DNA of 64,000 bases from Flavobacterium endoglycinae (lineage in GTDB: Bacteria > Bacteroidota > Bacteroidia > Flavobacteriales > Flavobacteriaceae). The stretch covers positions 2,813,001 through 2,877,000 of the forward strand of contig NZ_CP071448.1 of the NCBI RefSeq assembly GCF_017352115.1, given 5' to 3'. The translations under genes were made by a program, and so were the position numbers. The notes under the pieces were generated by a model. It ran no database searches and was not told the origin of the DNA. It saw only the letters and a program-made list of their open reading frames with translations. Positions 35,393 to 42,716 of the stretch are shown here, in pieces; positions within the stretch are counted from its first letter, which is position 1; the number at the start of each line of letters is the position of its first letter.

Positions 35393-35560
35393 AGAAGAAA
35401 GAAGCAAGAGAAAAGACTTCTTTAAGATAGAATAAAAGAGAAAGAGCCAAGACTGTAAATTCAGTTTGGCTCTTTTTTATTTTCTGCACAAAAAGAAAAA
35501 TCTTTCCTCTTGCTTCTTTCTTCTAATTTTGCAAAAAATCTTCCTCTTGATTCTTTCTTC
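35393..35560. repeat. AGAAGAAAGAAGCAAGAG inverted repeat with nested terminator
   Basis: AAGAAGAAAGAAGCAAGAG at 35393-35411 is complementary to CTCTTGCTTCTTTCTTCT near 35508, repeated once more (CTCTTGATTCTTTCTTCT) near 35545. The terminator hairpin 35441-35474 sits inside. Confidence 0.65.
35441..35474 (+). terminator. Hairpin terminator after the 34977 gene
   Basis: AAAGAGCCAA (35441-35450) pairs with TTGGCTCTTT (35465-35474), followed by a T-run. Confidence 0.82.
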
Positions 35561-35577
35561 TATCGAGTCTAGAAAGA

Positions 35578-36573
35578 TTAATCCAAAGACTCCGTTAATT
35601 TCTTGAAAACTGTTTTGGCATCTTTTCCATCATATAAAACAGCGTAAACCGCATCGATAATTGGCGTTTTGGCACCGTAGCCTTGATTGAGTTTATAAGC
35701 GCTTTTTGTGGCGTAATAACCTTCGGCAACCATGCTCATTTCCATCATAGCGCTTTTTACAGTATATCCTTTTCCTATCATGTTTCCGAACATTCTATTT
35801 CTTGAGAAAACCGAATATCCTGTAACCAATAAATCGCCCAAATAAGCTGAATCATTAATGTTACGTTTCATTTTGTGTACTTTTCTAATGAATTTCTTCA
35901 TCTCACGAATCGCATTACTCATTAAAACCGACTGGAAGTTATCGCCATAACCTAAACCATGTGCAATTCCGGCAGCAATCGAATAAATGTTTTTCAGCAT
36001 CGCCGCATATTCAGTTCCGATGATATCGTCTGAAATTTTAGCTTTGATATAATTTCCTGAAAGTGACTTAGCCACGATTTTGGCTTTATCAGGATCTCCA
36101 CACGCAATAGTTAAATAAGAAAGTCTTTCTAATGCTACTTCTTCGGCGTGGCAAGGACCAGTAATTACTCCAATATTGTAATAGGGGATATCGTATTGAA
36201 TATGGAAATGCTCACCAACAATTAAACTGGTTTCGGGCACAATTCCTTTAATAGCTGAAAATATAATTTTATCAGACAGCGAAACTGTCATATTTTGAAG
36301 TTCGGCATCTAAGAAAGCTGAAGGAATAGCAAAAATGATATAATCTGCGTATTCAATAGCCTCATTTATATTGCTTGTTAATTTGAGTTTGTTAATGTCA
36401 AATTCAACTGAACTTAAATAGTTTGGATTGTGTTTGTATTTCTGAATATGCTCTATGGCAGACTCATTACGCATATACCACGCAATTTCGGAAAGATTAA
36501 CGCATAACATTTTTGCAATTGCCGTTGCCCAGCTTCCACCACCAATTACTGCAAATTTTAATTTTTCACTCAT
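35578..36573 (-). CDS. gpsA: Glycerol-3-phosphate dehydrogenase [NAD(P)+]
   Basis: 331 residues from the ATG at 36573 (MSEKLKFAVIGGGSWATAIAK). The N-terminal Rossmann motif GGGSWATA, the GPCHAEE substrate region and the catalytic KN in AAMLKNIYSIAAG identify GpsA. It makes sn-glycerol-3-phosphate from dihydroxyacetone phosphate for membrane phospholipids. A TACTTTTG -7 box lies at 36592-36599 on the same strand. It appears to be a single-gene unit. Confidence 0.96.
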   Translation of the reverse strand: MSEKLKFAVIGGGSWATAIAKMLCVNLSEIAWYMRNESAIEHIQKYKHNPNYLSSVEFDINKLKLTSNINEAIEYADYIIFAIPSAFLDAELQNMTVSLSDKIIFSAIKGIVPETSLIVGEHFHIQYDIPYYNIGVITGPCHAEEVALERLSYLTIACGDPDKAKIVAKSLSGNYIKAKISDDIIGTEYAAMLKNIYSIAAGIAHGLGYGDNFQSVLMSNAIREMKKFIRKVHKMKRNINDSAYLGDLLVTGYSVFSRNRMFGNMIGKGYTVKSAMMEMSMVAEGYYATKSAYKLNQGYGAKTPIIDAVYAVLYDGKDAKTVFKKLTESLD

Positions 36574-36935
36574 TATTTTATTAATTTGAAACAAAAGTAC
36601 TTAATAATGTAATAATAACATAAAATCTGATTTAAGAAATTTATAAATCACCTTTAAATACAATGGTTTTCAGTTGGTTTTACCTAAAAATAAAAAAAAT
36701 TACCGCCTTGCACAATAAAGTAAAAAAACTTGCGTTGTAAGTGTTTAGAAATTAGAATTTTAATGAATTTATCAAGATTTGAGTTAGTTAGTTTTGTTTT
36801 AGTAATTTGAAAAGGCGTTCCTAAACTTGTTAAGAACGCCTTTTCTATTTCTATCTAAATTATAATTTCTAAATCCTAAATTCCCGAATTTAGAAAACCT
36901 TGGAATTTGAAATTTAAAAAAAATTGGAATTTTAT
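36574..36935. other. 362-bp intergenic region between gpsA and the dehydrogenase
   Basis: AT-rich and without a credible ORF. It contains the gpsA -7 box TACTTTTG (36592-36599, reverse strand) and a hairpin terminator (36810-36844) for the upstream minus-strand dehydrogenase. The middle 36610-36800 shows no palindrome, repeat or coding signature that I can support. Confidence 0.6.
36810..36844 (-). terminator. Hairpin terminator after the YqhD-type dehydrogenase
   Basis: AAAAGGCGTTC (36810-36820) pairs with GAACGCCTTTT (36834-36844). The left A-run yields a U-tract on the minus strand. Confidence 0.8.
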
Positions 36936-38093
36936 TTAATATGAAAGTTCCACAATAGATCTCACTTTGTCTAAAGTCACCAATTGATTTTCGCCTAAAC
37001 CTTTCCAGCCTCTTTCGTCGAAACGATTTACGATAAAGTCGGCTGTTTTAGAATAATCTTCTGTGTATTGAGAAAGTTTGGTGTCCATTCCCATGGTATG
37101 GAAAAATTCTACGGTTTTGTTGATCGCTTCTTTTGCTACTTCTTCATCAGAACCTGTTAAATTAAAGATTCTTCTTCCGTATTGTGCCAGTTTTCCCTTT
37201 TTAGTTTCGAACATCACATGATACAAACTTGGACCTATAATGGCCAAAGTTCTGGCATGGTCAATTTCGTAAAGAGCAGTCAATTCGTGACCAATCATAT
37301 GCGTTGCCCAATCACTTGGAACACCTTTTTGAATTAATCCGTTTAAAGCCATAGTACAGCTCCACATAAAATTCGAAGCCAAAGTATAATCGGTTGGATT
37401 TTTTACAATTCCAGGTCCAACTTCAATTAGAGTTTGAAGAACACCTTCGGCAATTCTATCCTGAAGAAAAGCATCCGTTGGATACGTTAAATATTGCTCC
37501 ATTACGTGTGTGTAAGCATCTACAACACCATTTTCGATTTGCCTTTTTGGTAAAGATGCAATTACCGAAGGATCACAAATAGAGAATTGAGGAAACAAAG
37601 CGCTTCCGCCAGAAGATAATTTTTCCTGAGTAGCTTCAATGGTTACTACATATCCAGAATTCATTTCACTTCCCGTTGCTGGTAACGTTAAAACAGTTCC
37701 GAATGGCATTGCATTTTCTTTAATCAAGATTCTTTTTTGAAGAATATCAATTGGATTTCCGTCAAAATTAACCGCAGCTGAAATAAATTTCACACCATCA
37801 ATTACAGATCCGCCGCCAACAGCAAGGATAAAATCGATTTTTTCTGCTTTAATTACATCAACGGCTTTCATCAACGTTTCAAATCTAGGGTTTGGTTCGA
37901 TTCCGCCAAATTCTACAATATCAAAACCTTTCAGATTGTGGATTACCTGATCGTAAATTCCGTTTTTAAAGATACTTCCGCCACCATAAGCCAAAAGAAT
38001 TTTAGCATTTTTTGGTACTAAAGTCGAAAGTTTTGAAATCTGCCCTTTCCCGAAAACTAAATTCGTAGGGTTGTATAATTCAAAGTTTAGCAT
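36936..38093 (-). CDS. yqhD: Iron-type alcohol dehydrogenase, YqhD-like
   Basis: 385 residues, close to the 387 of E. coli YqhD. GGGSVIDGVKFI (near 95) is the cofactor motif of the NADPH-dependent group, ATGSEMNSGYVV follows, and the metal-binding stretch includes GVPSDWATHMIGHELTALYEIDHAR (in parts; H in IGHEL and DHAR are ligands). YqhD reduces short toxic aldehydes such as methylglyoxal, acrolein and malondialdehyde to alcohols. The neighbour is an exported DJ-1/PfpI protein, whose family includes glyoxalase III enzymes. A LysR gene lies beyond it, so the three may form an aldehyde-defence unit; this last point is inference. Confidence 0.88.
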   Translation of the reverse strand: MLNFELYNPTNLVFGKGQISKLSTLVPKNAKILLAYGGGSIFKNGIYDQVIHNLKGFDIVEFGGIEPNPRFETLMKAVDVIKAEKIDFILAVGGGSVIDGVKFISAAVNFDGNPIDILQKRILIKENAMPFGTVLTLPATGSEMNSGYVVTIEATQEKLSSGGSALFPQFSICDPSVIASLPKRQIENGVVDAYTHVMEQYLTYPTDAFLQDRIAEGVLQTLIEVGPGIVKNPTDYTLASNFMWSCTMALNGLIQKGVPSDWATHMIGHELTALYEIDHARTLAIIGPSLYHVMFETKKGKLAQYGRRIFNLTGSDEEVAKEAINKTVEFFHTMGMDTKLSQYTEDYSKTADFIVNRFDERGWKGLGENQLVTLDKVRSIVELSY

Positions 38094-38100
38094 TTTTTTT

Positions 38101-38272
38101 AAAGGTTCTAAGATGCTAAGGTACTCAGGTTCTAAGTTTTATTGAATTGAACTTAATCAGCAAACTTAGCATCGTTGTTAATTTAATTTTATTGATTAGT
38201 GAATAGGATTAAGATTTTAGTTTCTAGGAAAAACACCTCAGAACTTTAGCGTCTAAGTCCCTTAGCACCTTT
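38101..38272. repeat. GGTTCTAAG/CTTAG degenerate inverted repeat
   Basis: AAAGGTTCTAAGATGCTAAG at the left is an imperfect reverse complement of the CTTAGCACCTTT at the right end, with further CTCAG/CTAAG words between. It separates the dehydrogenase from the DJ-1-like gene. Confidence 0.6.
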
Positions 38273-39032
38273 ATTTCAACTCTTGCAGCAATTTTCCAGC
38301 TACCAATTTAGACGAAGCTGGGTTTTGACCTGTAATTAAAAGTCCGTCGGCTACTGCGTAAGGCTGCCAGTTTGGTCCTTTAGAAAAAATTCCTCCGTTT
38401 GATGCCAATGCATCTTCCAATAAAAATGGAACCACTTTAGTTAAACCAACTGCTTCTTCTTCGGCATTTGTAAAACCAGTTATTTTTTTGCCTTTTACCA
38501 GATATTCGCCTTTTACTTTTACATTTTTTAAAACCGCAGGGGCATGACATACAAAGGCTACAGGTTTGTTATGCGTGTAAAAAGCTTCTATTAAAGCAAT
38601 TGAGCTTTTATCTTCCACTAAATCCCAAAGCGGACCGTGACCACCCGGATAAAATACAGCGTCGTAATCTTTTTGGTTAACGGTTGAAAGTTTCAAAGTG
38701 TTTTTTAATTTTTCCTGTAAAACTTGGTCAGCATCAAAACGCTTAGTATCTTCAGTTGCCGATGCTGGATCAGCACTTTTTGGATCAATTGGCGGTTGTC
38801 CTCCAAGCGGAGAAGCAATTGTAATTTCTACTCCCTGATCTAGTAATTCATAATAAGGTGCTGCGAATTCTTCAGACCAGAATCCGGTTTTTTCTCCTGT
38901 GTTGCCCAGTTTATCATTGCTGGTAACAACAAACAATACTTTTTTCATACCTTTTTTATTTGATTTTTGAGCCAATGCTGAAAAGCTTACGGCTGTAAAT
39001 GCAGTTATTGCGAATAGTGCTATTTTCTTCAT
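38271..39032 (-). CDS. Exported DJ-1/PfpI-family protein
   Basis: 253 residues with an N-terminal signal peptide (MKKIALFAITAF...SALAQ, about 22). The class I glutamine-amidotransferase-like fold shows the nucleophile elbow AFVCHAPAVL (Cys near 154), preceded by DAVFYPGGHGPLWDL. It resembles the Hsp31/HchA-like branch, which detoxifies glyoxals, but here the protein should act in the periplasm. It is divergent from the LysR gene at 39118 (85-bp gap) and followed by the YqhD-type reductase. Confidence 0.88.
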   Translation of the reverse strand: MKKIALFAITAFTAVSFSALAQKSNKKGMKKVLFVVTSNDKLGNTGEKTGFWSEEFAAPYYELLDQGVEITIASPLGGQPPIDPKSADPASATEDTKRFDADQVLQEKLKNTLKLSTVNQKDYDAVFYPGGHGPLWDLVEDKSSIALIEAFYTHNKPVAFVCHAPAVLKNVKVKGEYLVKGKKITGFTNAEEEAVGLTKVVPFLLEDALASNGGIFSKGPNWQPYAVADGLLITGQNPASSKLVAGKLLQELK

Positions 39033-39117
39033 AATATTAAATTTTGAACAAATTTACGGGGAATGTGATATTTGTAAAAATAAAATAAACTATGTTTGTT
39101 ATAAATAATTTTATGTC

Positions 39118-40023
39118 ATGGTAAATTTAGAATGGTACAGAACCTTTAAGGCAGTGTATAAAAACGGAAACTTTTCAGTAGCCGCAAAAGAATTGTTTAT
39201 GAGCCAGCCAGCCGTTAGTCAGCAGATTTCAATGTTGGAAGCTCACGTTGGAAATAAATTATTCAATCGGAAATCGAAAGGAGTAGAGCCAACAGAATAC
39301 GCTAAGTTACTGAATAATTTGATAATAGATGCGCTCGATCGTCTTGAAAGTGTCGAAACTGGTTTTAGAGCCAAAGCAGAAGATGCGACAAGACTAATTT
39401 CGGTTGGAATTTCAAAACATCTTTTTGACTGTATTGGAAATCTCTTAATCTCCAAGTTTGATTTAATTGATTTTACTTTCGCAGAAAATGACGAACTTTT
39501 TGCATTGGTAGATTCTAAAAAACTCGATTTTGCCATTACTACAAAACGATTCGATACTTTTGATACCACTTATGAAATTGTGGGTAAAATCAAACTGATT
39601 TTGGTCGCGCCGTCAAGTTTGGACATAACTGAATTCCGCCAAAAATTAAAAGCAGATAATTTTACGGAAATTGAACAATGGCTTAATGCACAAAAATGGT
39701 ATAGTCATGATGCGCGAATTCCACATATAAAATTATTCTGGCTTCATGCTTTTAATAAAAAAAGACCATCAATGGTGCCTAATTATATCATTCCATCAGA
39801 ATCTGAAATGTTGAGATTGTTGGCAAAAAATGATGGAGTTGCCGTGACTTGGAATTGCAATGCAAGAAATTATATAAAAGAAAACAAATTACAGTTGGTG
39901 TGGAACAGTTTTCACGTTCCCGAAGAATTTGTGTATTTGCTAACGCCTAAAAATAACAGTGCCAAATCAATTTTCGATGTAATTGAAAAAGAGCTCAAAT
40001 TATTTTTTGGTAATAGATTATAA
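39118..40023 (+). CDS. LysR-family transcriptional regulator
   Basis: 301 residues: an N-terminal LysR winged HTH (MVNLEWYRTFKAV...SVAAKELFMSQPAVSQQIS, 1-62) and a periplasmic-binding-protein-like effector domain (about 90-295). It is divergent from the DJ-1-like gene; LysR proteins typically control the divergent neighbour and their own gene. The 85-bp spacer has AT-rich interrupted dyads (AACTATGTTTGTTATAAATA) that could hold T-N11-A sites. The inducer is unknown; an aldehyde or oxidant would fit the neighbours. Confidence 0.9.
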   Translation: MVNLEWYRTFKAVYKNGNFSVAAKELFMSQPAVSQQISMLEAHVGNKLFNRKSKGVEPTEYAKLLNNLIIDALDRLESVETGFRAKAEDATRLISVGISKHLFDCIGNLLISKFDLIDFTFAENDELFALVDSKKLDFAITTKRFDTFDTTYEIVGKIKLILVAPSSLDITEFRQKLKADNFTEIEQWLNAQKWYSHDARIPHIKLFWLHAFNKKRPSMVPNYIIPSESEMLRLLAKNDGVAVTWNCNARNYIKENKLQLVWNSFHVPEEFVYLLTPKNNSAKSIFDVIEKELKLFFGNRL

Positions 40024-40138
40024 TACAGTTTAAATAGAATAGGAACATTTTATAAAGTATGCGAAAATTCTTCTTTTTGCTTTGACTTGATCTTTTAAAA
40101 GAATATTTTTGATATACAAACCACTAAAATTTTCCAGT

Positions 40139-40501
40139 ATGAAAAAGATCTCAACTATTTTAATGTTTATAATGCTGTTTTTTATAATTAATTCTTGCAG
40201 TAAAAGTGATGATGAAGCTATAGTAGATTGTTTAGGAGATTCTATTCTTACTGAATTAAAACATCCTGTAGATGCAGCGGATTCAAAAAAAATTAACTTT
40301 TCAATTGAATACGCTGGCAGCGATAGAACGCTGAGTAATGTAAAATGGACTTTTGGAGATGGACAAACAGCAACAGGTCTTTCAGTTTCTCATACCTACA
40401 GTACAGCGGGTTCTTATACAGTTAAGGCAGAAGTTACTACAAAAAAAGGTAGTTCTTCAGAATGTACTCATGAGAAAACGAAAACAATTACTGTGAATTA
40501 G
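40139..40501 (+). CDS. PKD-domain lipoprotein
   Basis: 120 residues. The lipobox is IINSC with the cysteine near 19, and the acidic KSDDE that follows fits flavobacterial surface export. A single PKD/Ig-like domain (about 35-118) shows WTFGDGQTATGLSVSHTY and the Cys-containing tail SSECTHEKTKTITV. Such small proteins are extracellular adhesion or binding modules. It starts at the ATG at 40139 and is followed by a palindromic repeat. Confidence 0.85.
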   Translation: MKKISTILMFIMLFFIINSCSKSDDEAIVDCLGDSILTELKHPVDAADSKKINFSIEYAGSDRTLSNVKWTFGDGQTATGLSVSHTYSTAGSYTVKAEVTTKKGSSSECTHEKTKTITVN

Positions 40502-40523
40502 AAAAACCAAAATAAGATTTTTT

Positions 40524-40578
40524 TGAGAGTCAGTTTTATAATTTATGCTTCTGCATCAGATTATAAAATTGACTCTCA
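40524..40578. repeat. TGAGAGTCAGTTTTATAA palindromic repeat
   Basis: TGAGAGTCAGTTTTATAA (40524-40541) and TTATAAAATTGACTCTCA (40561-40578) pair with one mismatch. It lies between the PKD gene and nrtR, just before a TATATTTG -7 box at 40584-40591. Confidence 0.78.
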
Positions 40579-40583
40579 TTCGT

Positions 40584-40591
40584 TATATTTG
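40584..40591 (+). promoter_or_regulatory. -7 promoter box for the nrtR-type gene
   Basis: TATATTTG matches TAnnTTTG and lies 19 bp before the ATG at 40611. A -33 box at the proper distance would fall inside the palindromic repeat and is not clear. Confidence 0.5.
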
Positions 40592-40610
40592 TTTGATATG
40601 ATTTTTGAAT

Positions 40611-41303
40611 ATGGAAAAGTTACAAAATATTAGAATAGCAGTTGATGCGATTGTTTTTGGTTATAAAAACAATGATTTATACGTGTTATTAATTGAACAA
40701 AAGTTTGGTTCAGCCGATAAATATTGGGCGTTACCAGGAGGTTTGGTACAGAATGAAGAATCTTTGAGCGATGCGGTTATTCGTGAATTGCACGAAGAAA
40801 CGAATGTGCAGCTTAATTTCATGGAACAGCTTTACACTTTTGGAGATGATATTTTTAGAGATTCCAGAAACCGTGTTATTTCGGTTGCGTATTATGCTTT
40901 GGTCGATGCCTCGAATTTAGAAATTAAAGCCAATACTGATGCCGAAAGAGTACAATGGTTTAAGATTGATGAAATTCCGTCTTTGGCATTCGATCATAAT
41001 TTGATTTTGAAAAAAGCCATTGCAAGATTAAAATCAAAACTGACTTACGAGCCAATCGGTTTCGATTTGCTTCCTAATGAATTTTTATTTTCTGATTTAG
41101 AAAACCTGTATTGTACCATTTTGGAAAAGGAAATTGACAGAAGAAATTTCAGAAAAAAAATATTGAGTTACGGTATTTTGGAACAAACCGATAAAATTGC
41201 TCCCGTTAAAAACGGAAGACCAGCAAAACTTTTTAAGTTTAATAAACTGAAATACAATTTATTAGTTAAAGAAGGCTTCCACTTCGAAATAAAGTTTGCG
41301 TAA
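40611..41303 (+). CDS. nrtR: NrtR-type Nudix regulator of NAD metabolism
   Basis: 230 residues from the ATG at 40611 (a TTG two codons earlier is less likely). A Nudix domain (about 8-150) precedes a winged-helix domain (about 155-230). Unlike the two sugar-locus Nudix regulators, the Nudix box at 44-66 keeps all catalytic positions: G44, E50, R58, E59, E62 and E63, with only the late glycine replaced by N65. NrtR proteins bind ADP-ribose or related products and repress NAD genes; this one could also hydrolyse ADP-ribose. It is the first gene of a co-directional island with prs, nadV and many ADP-ribose enzymes. The 3' end carries a candidate operator. Confidence 0.85.
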   Translation: MEKLQNIRIAVDAIVFGYKNNDLYVLLIEQKFGSADKYWALPGGLVQNEESLSDAVIRELHEETNVQLNFMEQLYTFGDDIFRDSRNRVISVAYYALVDASNLEIKANTDAERVQWFKIDEIPSLAFDHNLILKKAIARLKSKLTYEPIGFDLLPNEFLFSDLENLYCTILEKEIDRRNFRKKILSYGILEQTDKIAPVKNGRPAKLFKFNKLKYNLLVKEGFHFEIKFA

Positions 41304-41315
41304 TTTTTACACAAA
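41295..41315. promoter_or_regulatory. Candidate NrtR operator, upstream copy
   Basis: TTTGCGT-N7-ACACAAA overlaps the nrtR stop codon. It has the same 7-bp arms and N7 spacing as the site at 41347-41367, with one mismatch in the right arm. The dyad centres are 52 bp apart, about five helical turns, so two bound dimers would face the same side. Confidence 0.55.
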
Positions 41316-41320
41316 ATATA

Positions 41321-41350
41321 TTGTTTATTTAAAATTAAATTCTACATTTG
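41321..41350 (+). promoter_or_regulatory. Promoter of the prs gene
   Basis: TTG at 41321-41323, a 19-bp spacer and TACATTTG at 41343-41350 match the flavobacterial TTG-N17-23-TAnnTTTG consensus closely. The prs ATG is at 41378. The -7 box shares bases with the downstream inverted repeat at 41347-41367, which is the arrangement expected for repression. Confidence 0.72.
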
Positions 41351-41367
41351 CGTATAATTAACGCAAA
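41347..41367. promoter_or_regulatory. Candidate NrtR operator over the prs promoter
   Basis: TTTGCGT-N7-ACGCAAA is a perfect inverted repeat of 7-bp arms that overlaps the last bases of the -7 box and the probable transcription start. A dimeric winged-helix regulator bound here would block RNA polymerase. The adjacent NrtR-type gene is the natural candidate. Confidence 0.68.
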
Positions 41368-41377
41368 CCTAAAAGCT

Positions 41378-42211
41378 ATGATACTAAATCTCGACCCAAA
41401 ATTCGCTCCTTTTCAAAATCAGGATCAAATTAAATCTCAAAGTTTTACTTTTTCTGGTGGAGAACCACACATTAAAATTGTTCCCGATTTTGATACCAAC
41501 AGAAAAGTAACGATTACACACCGATTAAATTCATTCAACGATTTGGGTTTGTTGTGTATTACTGTGGATGCTTTACGCAGAATGGACGTTAAGATTATCG
41601 ATCTTTTTATTCCTTATTTTCCAGCGGCAAGACAAGATCGTGTTATGATTCCGGGAGAGCCATTGTCTGTAAAAGTATATGCGGATATTATTAATGCGAT
41701 GCAACTGAACAAAGTATTTGTTTTTGATGCGCATTCTGAAGTTACACCAGCTTTGTTGAATAACTGTACTGTAATCCCAAACTATACTTTTATTAAAGAA
41801 GTTTTAAATAGAATTGGAGAGAATGTAAAACTGATTTCTCCAGACGGTGGCGCTTTAAAGAAAATCTACAAAGTATCTGAATTTTTAGGTGGCGTTGAGG
41901 TTGTAGAATGCAGTAAAAGCCGTGATGTAAAAACTGGAAAGTTATCTGGTTTCAAAGTGTACAACGATGATTTGGAAGGAACGGATTGTTTAATTGTAGA
42001 TGACATTTGCGACGGAGGAGGAACTTTCGTAGGATTAGCAGAAGAACTAAAAAAGAAAAATGCCGGAAACTTATACTTAGCAGTAAGCCACGGGATTTTC
42101 AATAAAGGGTTTGAAGTTTTAAACTGCTTTGATGGTATTTTCACAACCAATTCTTTTAAAGATTTTGAAGGTGAAAGTGTTCAGGTAATTGGACTAGATC
42201 AATTAGTTTAA
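41378..42211 (+). CDS. prs: Prs-like phosphoribosyl/ADP-ribosyl pyrophosphokinase, short phage-type
   Basis: 277 residues from the ATG at 41378; the longer TTG reading would run through the promoter and operator. The Prs fold is clear: SGGEPHIKI (26-34, ATP/metal loop), FPAARQDRV (81-89), FDAHSE (116-121) and the PRTase-type VDDICDGGGTF motif (207-217). Canonical housekeeping PRPP synthetases are about 310-315 residues and have SDGE in the first motif, so this is a short paralogue like those of T4-like phages. With NadV it can supply PRPP for nicotinamide salvage, or, as in NARP1 systems, pyrophosphorylate ADP-ribose. Which one it does cannot be read from sequence. Confidence 0.88.
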   Translation: MILNLDPKFAPFQNQDQIKSQSFTFSGGEPHIKIVPDFDTNRKVTITHRLNSFNDLGLLCITVDALRRMDVKIIDLFIPYFPAARQDRVMIPGEPLSVKVYADIINAMQLNKVFVFDAHSEVTPALLNNCTVIPNYTFIKEVLNRIGENVKLISPDGGALKKIYKVSEFLGGVEVVECSKSRDVKTGKLSGFKVYNDDLEGTDCLIVDDICDGGGTFVGLAEELKKKNAGNLYLAVSHGIFNKGFEVLNCFDGIFTTNSFKDFEGESVQVIGLDQLV

Positions 42212-42234
42212 AAGTTAAAAGTTAAAAGTTTCGG

Positions 42235-42341
42235 GTTTCAAGTTCCAAGTTGTTTTGGAAACCTTTAAAAAAAATCTATTAACTGTTTCAAGCTTCAAGT
42301 TCCAGGTTCCAAGTTGGTGCAAATAACTTGAAACTTGAAAC
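42235..42341. repeat. GTTTCAAGTTCCAAGTT palindromic repeat
   Basis: GTTTCAAGTTCCAAGTT (42235-42251) pairs with AACTTGAAACTTGAAAC (42325-42341), one mismatch. Further copies of the same words (TTCAAGCTTCAAGTTCC, AGTTCCAGGTTCC) lie between. It separates prs from the next gene, so read-through into the rest of the island may be reduced. Confidence 0.75.
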
Positions 42342-42378
42342 AAAGAAAAACCTGAAACAAAAACAACCAATAAAAATT

Positions 42379-42714
42379 ATGAGCGACGATTTAAAACCAA
42401 GATTTATTGAATCTTTAAAAAGAAACAATGATCAAATTAGAGAAGACAGAGCCAAAGTAATTGGTGAAGATTCTGAATTAATTTACAGACGAAGAGTCGA
42501 AGACATCGAATTAAAAATCAAAAGACTCGAAAGAGAACAAGAAGGATTAATTGATATTAGTCCGCTGGATAAAAACAGTTTGACTTTCGCCGATTTTCAG
42601 CCGGAAGCCTTTGTTCAGAAAGACATGGAACTTTCGCTGACCATTAGGAATTTAAACATTCAGTTTGAGGTTACAAAAAAGAGATTTGAATATTTATTTG
42701 GTAAAAAATATTAG
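42379..42714 (+). CDS. Small coiled-coil protein of the NAD/ADP-ribose island
   Basis: 111 residues from the ATG at 42379 (MSDDLKPRFIESLKRN). A longer reading of 17 more codons starts inside the palindromic repeat. The protein is highly charged and helical, with a probable coiled coil (about 15-60) and a conserved-looking FQPEAFVQKDMELSLTIRNLNIQFEVTKKR (in parts) second helix region. It starts a pair with the vWA-like gene (2 bp gap), so the two probably act together. No function is known. Confidence 0.75.
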   Translation: MSDDLKPRFIESLKRNNDQIREDRAKVIGEDSELIYRRRVEDIELKIKRLEREQEGLIDISPLDKNSLTFADFQPEAFVQKDMELSLTIRNLNIQFEVTKKRFEYLFGKKY

Positions 42715-42716
42715 TC

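Noticed and set aside
41348..41377. TTG-initiated longer Prs
   Set aside because: It would place the start inside the -7 box and operator; the ATG at 41378 gives a normal leader length.
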